The notes beneath the pieces were generated by a model that saw only the letters and a program-made list of their open reading frames with translations, searched no databases and had not been told where the DNA came from. Of a DNA stretch of 64,000 bases, positions 1-8,661 are shown one piece after another (within the stretch, counting starts at the first letter, position 1; every line of letters starts with the position of its first letter). The stretch is taken from contig JAFGSY010000028.1 of the NCBI GenBank assembly GCA_016934315.1, forward strand, positions 62,001 to 126,000. The letters run 5' to 3'. Made by a program: the position numbers and the translations under genes. This stretch comes from Candidatus Anaeroferrophillus wilburensis (GTDB lineage Bacteria; Desulfobacterota; Anaeroferrophillalia; Anaeroferrophillales; Anaeroferrophillaceae).

Positions 1-72
1 AAAGCTGCCGAGAGCCAATCCGAACAAAAAGAGCAGCACAGCGATACATGTTTCCGGTACTTCCAACGGCAT
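1..72 (-). CDS. pilD: Type 4 prepilin peptidase, N-terminal fragment (runs off the left edge)
   Basis: Only the first 24 codons lie in the window; the rest is beyond base 1. The peptide starts with ATG at 72 and has a hydrophobic stretch ending in GLALGSF. This is how the first membrane segment of type 4 prepilin peptidases usually ends, just before the LNV(C/V)IYRLP segment. An AGGAGG box lies on the minus strand at 86-91. These inner-membrane aspartic proteases cleave and N-methylate type IV pilins. The pilMNOPQ operon 7.5 kb away fits this role. The call rests on a short motif, and the catalytic aspartates cannot be seen. Confidence 0.62.
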   Translation of the reverse strand, partial: MPLEVPETCIAVLLFLFGLALGSF

Positions 73-474
73 ATTACCTTGATATCCTCCTAATTTTTAT
101 CCGGTTCCGCGGACATCGCCTGAAACAACGGTCAAAACAACCAGCAAGTAAGGCGCCCGCTACCCCCACCATTTCTTTTCTTCCCTGGGGAACAACGGGT
201 TTTCTGGCAGAAAAGTGGAATCATACCAAGGATTAGCGGTTGACTTTTTAACCTGATTTATGATATCAGTGGGAGTTGATTTTTATTAGCTTGGCACCTT
301 CTCCATCAAGCTGCTGACGCAATGGCGGTCAAGCATGCCGACTAGCGTTGGCATTATCATGCCAGACGGCATTTTGCCACCAAAAAAAATCTTGGTTGCA
401 TAATTAGTTGCGTATCTGGCAGGGCAGAAGGATTGCAGCTATCGTTGTTCGTTAAATTTGACAGAGGGGGATAC
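73..474. other. Intergenic region between divergent pilD and carD
   Basis: These 400 bases separate two divergently transcribed genes and must hold both promoters. A TTGACT hexamer lies near 242, but no well-spaced -10 box goes with it. An open frame at 48-236 (+) crosses the pilD start and looks like chance. No RNA gene or repeat was recognised. Confidence 0.4.
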
Positions 475-954
475 ATGTTCAAAATCGGTGACAAGGCAGT
501 ATATCCCGGTCACGGTGTAGGTGAAATAAAGGCAATCGAAAAAAAGGATATTATGGGCAGCAATCAGGAGTTCTACATCTTCCTGACGAGGGAGAGCGGC
601 ATGACCATTATGATCCCCCGGGCAAACACCAAGACTGTCGGCTTGCGAAAGCTGGTCAATGCCGATGAAATCCCCCGAGTTTTTGAAATTTTAAAGAAAA
701 AAAAGATTAAAGTCGTCAACCAGACATGGAATAAACGATACAAGCTGTTTCATGATAAGATTAAAGGCGGTTCGATTTTTGAAATTGCCGAGGTACTGCG
801 GGACCTGATTCTCATCAGCAGCAACAAAGACCTCTCTTTCGGCGAACGGAAGATGATGGATACCGCCAAGAACCTGCTCGTCAACGAACTTGCCTTGGCA
901 ACAGCAAAAAAAGAGCAGTCCGTCGAGGAAAAAATCGAAAATATTTTCGTTTAA
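475..954 (+). CDS. carD: CarD family RNA-polymerase-binding transcription regulator
   Basis: This 159-residue protein has the N-terminal CarD/CdnL RNA-polymerase interaction domain (residues 1-60), including YPGHGVG at 10-16 and IPRAN at 47-51. A helical, basic C-terminal half (65-159) follows. CarD/CdnL proteins bind the polymerase beta subunit and stabilise open promoter complexes, especially at rRNA promoters. ATG at 475 is preferred over a TTG at 433 because GAGGGGG stands just upstream and the domain begins directly at MFKIGD. The membrane PIN/TRAM gene follows, as in the carD-yacL-ispD-ispF order of many bacteria. Confidence 0.9.
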   Translation: MFKIGDKAVYPGHGVGEIKAIEKKDIMGSNQEFYIFLTRESGMTIMIPRANTKTVGLRKLVNADEIPRVFEILKKKKIKVVNQTWNKRYKLFHDKIKGGSIFEIAEVLRDLILISSNKDLSFGERKMMDTAKNLLVNELALATAKKEQSVEEKIENIFV

Positions 955-1068
955 GCGTAGCGAGCAATTTCAGGGAAATACTGGGCGTCACCATCATTCC
1001 TGCCCCCCACCAGGCTTCCTTTCTGCGGAGAACCTCTTTTCAGCAGCCCATGCACCATGGAGGAATAA

Positions 1069-2049
1069 TTGACTTTTTTTCGTTTACTGGTAGTCTTGGT
1101 CGGCTCCCTGCTCTCCTACCAGATTATCTATACCCATACCTATCGGGTAGATTTTTCGGTCATCGGTTTTTTTACCTCGCTGTTGCTGGTCTTTTACCTT
1201 TTCTACCTTGTCTCGCAGCTGAAGAAGATCCCCCTGAGAACCATTCTCGGGGGGTTAATCGGCCTGCTGGTGGGCTTATTCATCGCCAACCTGCTGTTCC
1301 ATGGCATCCTTTTCAACCTTTTTGACGATCCTAAAATAAATTTTATTTTCTACATTTTTATCTATTCCCTGTTTGCCTACGGCTCGCTGGAAATCGGCCT
1401 GAAAAAAGGCGATGAATTCGATCTCATGCGCTCCCTGGCACTCAAAGGGGTCAAGGGGAGCGAAAAAATTATTGACACATCAGTCATTATCGATGGCCGC
1501 ATTGCCGACCTGTCGGAAACCGGTTTTCTCGAAGGCGTCCTGGTCGTTCCCCAATTTGTGCTGCAGGAACTGCAGTCAATTGCTGACTCCCCCGACCCAC
1601 TCCGTCGAACCCGCGGCCGCCGCGGCTTGGATATCCTCAAGCGCATGCAGAATCAGGCCTTTATCGAGATCAAGATTATCGACGAGGATTTCCCCCGCAT
1701 CAAGGAGGTCGATGCCAAACTGGTTGCCCTGGCGAAAAAAAAGCAGGCAAAAATCATCACCAACGATTTCAACCTCAACAAGGTAGCCGATCTGCAAGGC
1801 GTTGCGGTCCTCAACATTAATCAGTTGGCAAATGCCCTAAAACCGGTTGTCCTGCCGGGCGAAACACTCCATATTCTGATTATGAAAGAGGGAAAAGAGC
1901 CGTTGCAGGGAATTGGCTATCTTGATGACGGAACCATGGTCGTTGTTGATCATGCCAAAGATCTGGTGGGCGAGACACTGACCGTGGTGGTAACCAGTGT
2001 ACTGCAGACCACTGCCGGCCGCATGATCTTCGCCAAGAAGGAGCACTGA
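1069..2049 (+). CDS. Membrane-anchored PIN and TRAM domain protein (YacL-like)
   Basis: This 326-residue protein has four predicted N-terminal membrane segments (about 4-20, 32-50, 58-80, 90-108). A PIN nuclease-fold domain at 133-255 carries acidic residues in the expected places: D136 in IIDTSVIID, E167, D215 and D233 in TNDFN. A TRAM RNA-binding domain fills about 262-322. The architecture is that of YacL-type proteins, for which an RNase role is presumed but the target is unclear. The start is TTG at 1069 with GGAGG five bases upstream; no ATG fits. ispDF begins 8 bases after the stop, so the two are probably cotranscribed. Confidence 0.88.
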   Translation: MTFFRLLVVLVGSLLSYQIIYTHTYRVDFSVIGFFTSLLLVFYLFYLVSQLKKIPLRTILGGLIGLLVGLFIANLLFHGILFNLFDDPKINFIFYIFIYSLFAYGSLEIGLKKGDEFDLMRSLALKGVKGSEKIIDTSVIIDGRIADLSETGFLEGVLVVPQFVLQELQSIADSPDPLRRTRGRRGLDILKRMQNQAFIEIKIIDEDFPRIKEVDAKLVALAKKKQAKIITNDFNLNKVADLQGVAVLNINQLANALKPVVLPGETLHILIMKEGKEPLQGIGYLDDGTMVVVDHAKDLVGETLTVVVTSVLQTTAGRMIFAKKEH

Positions 2050-2057
2050 TAGCAGCC

Positions 2058-3275
2058 TTGGCTCCGCGAATCTTTACCATTATTGTCGCCGCCGGCTCCG
2101 GTCAGCGTTGTCCCGGCCAGCAACGGAAACAGCTTACCCCCCTACTGGGGAAACCGCTTTTTCTCTGGTGCCTGGAAACATTTCACCGCATTGATCAAAT
2201 CACCGACATTATCCTCGTAGGACCGGCAGACAGCGATGATCTGCTGCAAAAAATGGGATCCATAGTCAAACCATTTACTAAAGTCCGCCAGGTTGTTCCC
2301 GGAGGAAACAATCGCCAAAAATCTGTACTCGCCGGCCTGACCGCCATACATCCCACCGCTCAACCCGAAGATCTGATTCTTATCCATGATGGCGTACGCC
2401 CGCTGGTCAGTACGCAACTGATCACGCAGGTCATTGACCGCTCTGCTCCCGGCACAGTTATTGCACCGGTTATAACGCCGGCAGAAACGGTAAAATCATT
2501 GGGGGAGGGGACAACAGTCATCGGCACTTTGCCGAGAAACCGCATAGGTCTAGCCCAGACTCCGCAGGGGGCACCATTTGCCCTTTTGTGGTCCAGTTAT
2601 CAGTCGCTGAAGAAAACTCTTTCCCCGACAATAACCGATGACGCCCATTTGGTGGAACTGGCCTGCCCGGGAACTCCCATTGACTGGATTGAAGGAGAGC
2701 AGCGCAACGTGAAAATCACCTACCCGGAAGACCTGGCACTGGCGGAATACTACCTCCGGGGTTCCGTCAAGGAGTACAGCATGGTGCAAACACGCGTCAC
2801 CACTGGTCTAGGCTACGATGTCCACCGCCTCGTAACGGGACGTCCACTGATTCTAGGGGGAGTATCTATCCCTCACCAACGTGGTCTGGAAGGTCATTCC
2901 GATGCAGATGTGGTTATCCACGCCCTGGTGGATGCCGTTCTGGGTGCGGTTGCCGGCGGAGACATCGGCCAGCACTTTCCCGACTCGGACCAGCGGCATC
3001 GCGATGCTGACAGCCGGTATTTTCTCCAGTATGCCGTCAAGCTGGCCACTGACAAGCAGTTTACTCTGCAGGCAGTTGATGTTACCATTGTCGCCCAACA
3101 ACCAAAACTTGCGCCCTACCTACCTCAGATGTACCAAAGAATAGGGGAGATTCTGGGCCCCACGTGTCAGGTTAATATTAAAGCAACCACCACTGAGGGT
3201 CTGGGGTTTACCGGTTCTGGGGAAGGGATTGCAGCCTATGCGGTTGCCACAGCGCACCGGCTCGGGCTGCCATAA
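2058..3275 (+). CDS. ispDF: Bifunctional IspD/IspF (MEP isoprenoid pathway)
   Basis: This 405-residue fusion has IspD (CDP-methylerythritol synthase) at about 1-235 and IspF (2-C-methyl-D-erythritol 2,4-cyclodiphosphate synthase) at about 246-405. In IspD the nucleotide loop AAGSGQR and DGVRP (111-115) are present. In IspF the zinc ligands are seen as D254 and H256 in GYDVHR and as H288, with EGHSDADV nearby. The two activities are steps 2 and 4 of the non-mevalonate pathway; IspE is not in the window. The start is TTG at 2058, with AAGGAG inside the previous gene as a possible ribosome site, so the first residues are uncertain. Confidence 0.92.
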   Translation: MAPRIFTIIVAAGSGQRCPGQQRKQLTPLLGKPLFLWCLETFHRIDQITDIILVGPADSDDLLQKMGSIVKPFTKVRQVVPGGNNRQKSVLAGLTAIHPTAQPEDLILIHDGVRPLVSTQLITQVIDRSAPGTVIAPVITPAETVKSLGEGTTVIGTLPRNRIGLAQTPQGAPFALLWSSYQSLKKTLSPTITDDAHLVELACPGTPIDWIEGEQRNVKITYPEDLALAEYYLRGSVKEYSMVQTRVTTGLGYDVHRLVTGRPLILGGVSIPHQRGLEGHSDADVVIHALVDAVLGAVAGGDIGQHFPDSDQRHRDADSRYFLQYAVKLATDKQFTLQAVDVTIVAQQPKLAPYLPQMYQRIGEILGPTCQVNIKATTTEGLGFTGSGEGIAAYAVATAHRLGLP

Positions 3276-3345
3276 TCTCGTGTTCCGCTTTCTTCGACTG
3301 AATCCGAATGTGATGTGCATGCTGCAGTTTTTTCGGGGCGATCCG

Positions 3346-4020
3346 ATGCGCTCCTTTATACTGCTCTCGGCTGTCGTACACCTGTTGCTGTTGATCGGTT
3401 GGCCAGCCCCCCGGCGGCCATTCATCCAGGATGCCGGTCACCTGGCTATCGTCCTGCTGGAGCCTGAAGAACAAGAGCATAAGCCATCGGCACAAAAAAC
3501 GATTCCCCATAAAAAAGCGACCATCAGTAAGAAGAAGATTCCTCCACCGACAAAAAAAACGGTTACCAAGGAAGCCATTGCCAAAGCAAAACCGCACCCA
3601 GCTCCAGACCCGAATGCCCTGGCTCGCATCAAGGAACGCCTGGCTCAAGCTCAACGAGCTGAGGAGCTCAAAGCAATCAGGGAGAAATTAATCCAGCGGC
3701 AAACCGGATCAACGACCCCCTCGGTACTGGGACAGCAGCAATATTACGCTGACCAGCTGCGCGCCCGGATAACCAGCCACTGGCATCTACCGGAGCATCT
3801 GGCCCGGGAAAAACTTTCAGCGACGGTATCCCTGACCATCAGCGACACCGGGACACTGATTGCCAGCACAACTCAGCAGCTGTCCGGCAACCAGCTGTTT
3901 GATGATTCCATTCTCCGGGCTATCAACCAGGCAGCTCCCTTCCCGCCGTTTCCAGCAGCGCTGGAGCAACGCCAGGAAGAGTTCATCATAACCTTTGAAC
4001 CAAGCGATCTTTATAACTGA
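3346..4020 (+). CDS. tolA: TolA/TonB-like periplasm-spanning energy transducer
   Basis: This 224-residue protein has one N-terminal membrane anchor (about 3-19) and a Lys/Pro-rich stretch (45-90). An Ala/Glu/Arg helical segment (95-125) follows, then a C-terminal domain (about 140-220) of the TonB/TolA C-terminal type. This is the standard build for coupling inner-membrane proton flow to the outer membrane. tolB follows 10 bases after the stop and pal and cpoB come next, so TolA is the likely role. tolQ and tolR are not upstream as they usually are. ATG 3346 is chosen because it starts directly at the anchor. Confidence 0.78.
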   Translation: MRSFILLSAVVHLLLLIGWPAPRRPFIQDAGHLAIVLLEPEEQEHKPSAQKTIPHKKATISKKKIPPPTKKTVTKEAIAKAKPHPAPDPNALARIKERLAQAQRAEELKAIREKLIQRQTGSTTPSVLGQQQYYADQLRARITSHWHLPEHLAREKLSATVSLTISDTGTLIASTTQQLSGNQLFDDSILRAINQAAPFPPFPAALEQRQEEFIITFEPSDLYN

Positions 4021-4030
4021 GGATATCCAG

Positions 4031-5386
4031 ATGCGGCGTCTTATCATGAGACTTTCCACCTTTTCAACCACGACGGCAACCATGTTTTTGCTGCTGGTCT
4101 GCAGCCAACTGTTGCTGGCGAACAGCTGCCATAGCAAAGTTTACCTTGAAATCAACCAGCCAAACATCCGCAAAATTCCGCTGGCGATTGCCCCGCTGCA
4201 ACCCATGGGTGGCCAGGATAAGATGATAGAGATTGCTGCGCCTTTCCGGGACGTTATGGTGAGTGATCTGGATTTCTCGACTTTTTTTGAAGTCATCGCA
4301 GACCCTTCGACGTACCTGGAAGACTCCCAGAAAGCCGGCATATCACTGGGCACCTTCGATTTCAGGGACTGGTCGCTGACCGGGGCCGAACTGCTGATAA
4401 AAGGCGGCTATTACCGCACCGCGGAACAACTGGTCTTGGAGTTGCGGCTCTTTAATGTTTTTTCCCAAAATATGATCTTTGGCAAACGCTACCGGGGGCG
4501 ACCGGAGGATCATCGCCTCATTGCCCATAAATTCTGCAACGAGGTTGTCCAAACCATTACCGGCCTGCCGGGAGAATTTTCTTCAAAGATCGCCTTTGTT
4601 GCCACAAAGACGGAACACGGCATAAAGGAAATCTACACCATGGATTACGACGGCAACGGGTTGCAGCAGGTCACCAGCAACGGCGGCATCAACCTGTCAC
4701 CCACCTGGTCCCACGATGTTACCAAACTGGCCTACACCTCTTACAAGCGCAACAACCCAGATCTCTACATTCTTGATTTCAGCCGGGGCAGAGAGAAGCT
4801 GATTGCGGATAAGAAGGGACTGAATACTGCGGCTGAATGGTCGCAGACCAACCAGCAGTTCGTTCTCATGCAAAGCTTTGAAGACAATGCTGAGATTGCC
4901 ATCATATCCACCACCACCGGCCAGCTGATCAGACGGCTGACCAATAATTGGGCCAGCGATGCATCCCCCTGCTGGGCGCCATCCGGCAAGGAGATTGCCT
5001 TTGTTTCAGACCGGGCCGGGAGCCCGCAGATTTATATCATGGACCATAGAGGAAAGGATTTGCGGCGGATTACCCATACAGGGAACTATAATGCCCACCC
5101 TGACTGGTCATCCCACACCAATAAAATTGTTTTCTCCTCAATCATTGACAATGCTTTCCAGATTTGTTCAATCGATCCTGATGGCCGCAACCTGCTGCAG
5201 CTGAGCTTCCTCAAGGGTGACAATGAAGACCCCTGCTGGTCCCCCAACGGCAGGCATATCGTCTTTACTTCTTCGGCATCAGGGGTAAAACAGCTTATGA
5301 TTATGGACCTTCATGGCCATAATTTAAAGGAGATAACAAACGGTGTCATGGAAAAACAAAGTCCATCATGGTCTAACAATCAATAA
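4031..5386 (+). CDS. tolB: Tol-Pal system beta-propeller protein TolB
   Basis: This 451-residue periplasmic protein has a long signal peptide (about 1-35). An N-terminal alpha/beta domain to about 170 is followed by a beta propeller with TolB repeats, visible as PTWSHD, AEWSQT, PCWAPSG, PDWSSH, PCWSPNG and PSWSNN. TolB binds Pal and takes part in outer-membrane constriction during division. ATG at 4031 follows a GAGGAT box overlapping the previous stop codon. The gene sits between tolA-like and pal. Confidence 0.95.
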   Translation: MRRLIMRLSTFSTTTATMFLLLVCSQLLLANSCHSKVYLEINQPNIRKIPLAIAPLQPMGGQDKMIEIAAPFRDVMVSDLDFSTFFEVIADPSTYLEDSQKAGISLGTFDFRDWSLTGAELLIKGGYYRTAEQLVLELRLFNVFSQNMIFGKRYRGRPEDHRLIAHKFCNEVVQTITGLPGEFSSKIAFVATKTEHGIKEIYTMDYDGNGLQQVTSNGGINLSPTWSHDVTKLAYTSYKRNNPDLYILDFSRGREKLIADKKGLNTAAEWSQTNQQFVLMQSFEDNAEIAIISTTTGQLIRRLTNNWASDASPCWAPSGKEIAFVSDRAGSPQIYIMDHRGKDLRRITHTGNYNAHPDWSSHTNKIVFSSIIDNAFQICSIDPDGRNLLQLSFLKGDNEDPCWSPNGRHIVFTSSASGVKQLMIMDLHGHNLKEITNGVMEKQSPSWSNNQ

Positions 5387-5392
5387 AACATG

Positions 5393-5414
5393 ATTTTCCC
5401 AGCTGTGGGAAAAT
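5393..5414 (+). other. Hairpin between tolB and pal
   Basis: A 9-bp perfect stem (ATTTTCCCA / TGGGAAAAT) closes on a GCTG loop seven bases after the tolB stop. It lacks a clear T-run. It may be a partial terminator or an mRNA-processing or stability hairpin that sets pal expression apart from tolB. Confidence 0.45.
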
Positions 5415-5520
5415 TCACTTTAATGACTTGATTTTTTCTTCAAAAAGCGTTATTGCAGATAAAATTTTCGCCCTAAGCGGAACTGAATCCGTTAGCCTCA
5501 CAGAAAGGAGCACCATCATC

Positions 5521-6063
5521 ATGAAACACACAAAAATTGCAGCTTTGTGGCTTCTCCTTGCAATCGTAACCATGATGTTTGCCGCCTGCAGCACCTGCAA
5601 GACGACATCATTACAGGAAGAAACGGTAGCCCCGCCGGCAGCCATAACCCAGCCCGCCCCAAAACCTGCACCCAAGACCATGGTTAAAGAGGCCGCCCTG
5701 CCTGCTGAAAAGATCCTTGGCATTGGGGACAAGCTGGAACCGATATTTTTTGATTTTGACAAGCATGACCTCAAAGACCTGCCCCGTGAAACCCTAGCCA
5801 AACATGCCCAGTGGTTGAAAAACAACCCGGGAGCGGTGGTCCGCATTGAAGGAAATTGTGATGAACGGGGTGCCAATGAATACAATCTTGCCCTGGGTGA
5901 ACGGCGGGCTGCCAGTGCGAAGAAATATCTTATCTACCTGGGCATTTCACCCAAACAGCTGGAAACCATCAGCTATGGTGAGGAGAAACCGGTGTGCAGT
6001 GCCCATTATGAGGGTTGCTGGTGGAAAAATCGCCGGGACGATTTTGTCGTTGTCGCCAAGTAG
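5521..6063 (+). CDS. pal: Peptidoglycan-associated lipoprotein Pal
   Basis: This 180-residue lipoprotein has a signal peptide ending in a lipobox with C23 (FAAC). A Pro/Ala linker is followed by an OmpA-like peptidoglycan-binding domain (about 70-180) with FDFDKHDL, CDERGANEYN and the C-terminal CWWKNRRDD segment typical of Pal. It anchors the outer membrane to peptidoglycan and binds TolB. ATG 5521 follows GAAAGGAG and begins right at the signal peptide; an upstream in-frame start at 5428 would wrongly extend it. Confidence 0.95.
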   Translation: MKHTKIAALWLLLAIVTMMFAACSTCKTTSLQEETVAPPAAITQPAPKPAPKTMVKEAALPAEKILGIGDKLEPIFFDFDKHDLKDLPRETLAKHAQWLKNNPGAVVRIEGNCDERGANEYNLALGERRAASAKKYLIYLGISPKQLETISYGEEKPVCSAHYEGCWWKNRRDDFVVVAK

Positions 6064-6137
6064 CATTCAACAAGCAGCAGTTTAGATTGCTCCTTTCCAG
6101 AGATTCATTATCTTCTGCTGTCAGAGCCGGTCATACC

Positions 6138-7001
6138 ATGCGGATCAACGGTTATCACAAGATTAAAATGCTCCTGCTTATCCTGCTGTTCGGGCTGATA
6201 GCAGTGGGTTGTGTCAATGATCAGTATTACGTCCAATTGGATGACTCCGTACGGACATTGCAGCATCGGGTCGATGCTATGGAAACCAAGCAGGCCGAAA
6301 CCTCCAGGAAAACAGCTGCGGAACTGCAGAAATTAACGGCCGATACCAACGTCAAACTTGACAGTCTTGAGACCGAACTGCAGATCATCGGCGCCAATGT
6401 TGAAGAAACCAGGCTTGGCCCGCGGGAACTCCAGGCAGTTGAAACCAAGGAACTGCAGCTTCTTTATGATCGGATCGATAATCGCCTGAAAAAACTGGAA
6501 ACCGATATTGCCGCTTTACAGCAGCAGGCTGGAACCGGGCCTGCTGCTGTTTCCCCTTCTCCCGCCGCCGACAGTGGCACTGCTGCTCAACCTGCACCGG
6601 CACCGCCTGAACAGCCCACCAGTGCCCGGGAAAAAGCTTTTTATGATGATGCCTATGGAGTCTTCAAGCATGGAGACTTCGCCACCGCCAGGAAAAAATT
6701 TCAGAAATTCCTGACTGTCTTTCCTGAAAGTCAGTTCAAAGTTAACGCCATGTTCTGGATTGCGGAATGCTCTTACAAACAAAAGCAGTATGAGGAAGCA
6801 ATCATCAAGTACGATGAAATTATTACGAAAAACCCGCGGCATCAGAAGGTTCCCAGTGCTTTGCTGAAGCAGGGGTTTTCCTTCCTCATGCTTGGCGACC
6901 AGACTGATGGCAAAATCATTCTTGAAAAAGTCATCCAGGATTTTCCCGATACCGACCAAGCAGAAATTGCCAAAAGAAAATTAGAACTCCTTGATAATTA
7001 G
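6138..7001 (+). CDS. cpoB: Tol-Pal cell division coordinator CpoB (YbgF)
   Basis: This 287-residue protein has a signal peptide with a lipobox (C25 in IAVGC). A long coiled coil (about 35-135) and an Ala/Pro linker (140-165) precede C-terminal TPR repeats (about 170-287), which contain repeated A/Y-x-G/A patterns such as WIAECSYKQKQYEEAI. CpoB links Tol-Pal outer-membrane constriction with peptidoglycan synthesis at division. E. coli CpoB is soluble, so the lipobox here suggests a membrane-anchored version, as is common in deltaproteobacteria. The upstream ribosome site is weak; M11 is an alternative start. Confidence 0.9.
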   Translation: MRINGYHKIKMLLLILLFGLIAVGCVNDQYYVQLDDSVRTLQHRVDAMETKQAETSRKTAAELQKLTADTNVKLDSLETELQIIGANVEETRLGPRELQAVETKELQLLYDRIDNRLKKLETDIAALQQQAGTGPAAVSPSPAADSGTAAQPAPAPPEQPTSAREKAFYDDAYGVFKHGDFATARKKFQKFLTVFPESQFKVNAMFWIAECSYKQKQYEEAIIKYDEIITKNPRHQKVPSALLKQGFSFLMLGDQTDGKIILEKVIQDFPDTDQAEIAKRKLELLDN

Positions 7002-7602
7002 ATAGCTTTACCATCTCCTCCATCGTTGTTGCCATAACCAGATAGCACCGGACACACCCGTTCATACATATTTGTACTCAGGATACATAATCCTCCCCCA
7101 CTGCCCCCTGCAGCACCTGATGTTTTGTCGATTCCCCCCAATCTCCCAAAACCGGAAACGTCTCATTCCGCGCAGGGCTCCCTGGTTGCCATGAGATTGA
7201 TTTCGGAGGTTGACCTGGCCCATAAGAACATTCAACCTATTGAAAACACTTGATTTTTCAGCAACCATCCAAATGATGACCTTTAACGACATTCCCGATT
7301 GCCATCATCGTATCAGCAGTTTATACTATGGACGGACGTGATAAAACATCCCCTTGGTTAACGAGTTGCGTTAGGCCTGCATTGTGCATCAATGAACAGT
7401 CGGCAGCAGCATCCATGGCATTTTTTTTGCTAACCAGATAAAAAAATTAAAAAAACTCCTAAAATTGTTGACAAAACCGCCGACAGGTATAATAACTCCA
7501 GCAGAACAATAAAACATCTTTTGGCTGGCCGGAAAGAAAATATGAGCGATTACAGGAGCTTTTCAACCCCTTACACGTTTTCAAGGATACCATTGGAGGG
7601 CC
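7002..7602. other. 600-bp intergenic region upstream of the pilMNOPQ operon
   Basis: No convincing gene was found. A 76-codon frame on the minus strand (7062-7292) has no family resemblance. The right-hand end is A/T-rich and holds the likely pil operon promoter. The left half contains C-rich text without clear repeats. Confidence 0.5.
7465..7493 (+). promoter_or_regulatory. Candidate sigma-70 promoter for pilM
   Basis: A perfect TATAAT (7488-7493) lies 17 bases after TTGTTG (7465-7470). The better-looking TTGACA at 7468-7473 would leave only 14 bases between the boxes. The element is about 110 bases upstream of pilM in an A/T-rich stretch. Confidence 0.42.
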
Positions 7603-8661
7603 ATGTTTTTCCAACAGTCTAAGACCTTTCTCGGCCTCGATATCGGCTCAAGCTACATCAAAATTGTCGAGCTGAAAGAATCGGGATCCCGCTATACTTT
7701 ACAAAATTTTGGCATCGCCATTCTCCCAACAGATACCATTGTGGATGGTACCATCATGGACTCAATGGCGATTGTCAACACGATTAAAAATCTCATCGAA
7801 AACCTGAAGAGCAGAAAAAAGCAGATCTGCACTTCCATTTCCGGGCATTCGGTTATTATCAAGAAAATTCTCCTGCCGGTCATGGATGAGGCAACGGTGG
7901 AAAACACCATTTATGAGGAAGCTGCCCATCACATTCCCTATGACATTTATGATGTCAACCTGGATTTCCAGATTCTGGGACCCAGTTCTGAGGCTGATGA
8001 TAAGATGGATGTTCTGCTGGTGGCCGTGAAAAAAGATATCATCAGTGATTACCTTGGAGTTATTGAGGAAGCTGGGCTGGTTCCCGTTATCGTTGACGTG
8101 GACAATTTTGCCCTGGAAAATATGTATGAGTATAATTACGAGGACGCCGGTGAAGAGGTTGTCGCTCTTGTTGATATCGGTTCCAACATCACCAACATCA
8201 ACATTATCAAACAGGGAGTCTCAAATTTCACCCGCGACATCACCGTAGGCAGCCGGATGATCACCGAACAGCTGCAAAAACAACTCAACCTTAACTATCA
8301 AACAGCCGAACAGTTGAAAATCGGGGTGCCGGTCGAAGGTATAAACCGTAGCGATCTCGAAAAGATAATCGCCGACGCCGCTTTTTCTTTTATTAATGAA
8401 ATCAACAAAACAATCGACTTTTATCACACGTCGGCCTCCGGCAGCCGGATTGAAAAGATCTACCTTGGCGGTGGAGGTGCCAAACTGGCAGGCATCGTCT
8501 CCATGGTTCACGAGATAACCACCATAGAAACTGAAATCATTAATTCTTTCCGCAACCTGATTGTTCCGGAGAAAAAGTTTGACAGTAACTATATCCAGGA
8601 CATGGCACCTTTGGCTGCTGTTGCTGTAGGTCTGGCACTCAGGAAGGATACTATTAAATGA
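7603..8661 (+). CDS. pilM: Type IV pilus assembly actin-like ATPase PilM
   Basis: This 352-residue cytoplasmic protein has the actin/FtsA fold. The phosphate-1 motif GLDIGSSYIKIVEL lies near the N-terminus, DIGSNITN lies mid-protein, and YLGGGGAKL lies in the C-terminal half. PilM binds the cytoplasmic tail of PilN and joins the inner-membrane alignment complex of type IV pili. The ATG follows a GGAGGG box. The stop overlaps the pilN start (ATGA), showing translational coupling. Confidence 0.95.
   Translation: MFFQQSKTFLGLDIGSSYIKIVELKESGSRYTLQNFGIAILPTDTIVDGTIMDSMAIVNTIKNLIENLKSRKKQICTSISGHSVIIKKILLPVMDEATVENTIYEEAAHHIPYDIYDVNLDFQILGPSSEADDKMDVLLVAVKKDIISDYLGVIEEAGLVPVIVDVDNFALENMYEYNYEDAGEEVVALVDIGSNITNINIIKQGVSNFTRDITVGSRMITEQLQKQLNLNYQTAEQLKIGVPVEGINRSDLEKIIADAAFSFINEINKTIDFYHTSASGSRIEKIYLGGGGAKLAGIVSMVHEITTIETEIINSFRNLIVPEKKFDSNYIQDMAPLAAVAVGLALRKDTIK

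Noticed and set aside
48-236. 62-codon plus-strand frame at the left edge
   Set aside because: It overlaps the start of the prepilin peptidase on the other strand, which has motif support and a ribosome site.
7062-7292. 76-codon minus-strand frame upstream of pilM
   Set aside because: No family resemblance, no good ribosome site, and it lies in a region expected to hold promoters.
7468-7493. TTGACA plus TATAAT as a promoter for pilM
   Set aside because: The spacing is only 14 bases; the TTGTTG three bases upstream gives 17 and is listed instead, with modest confidence.
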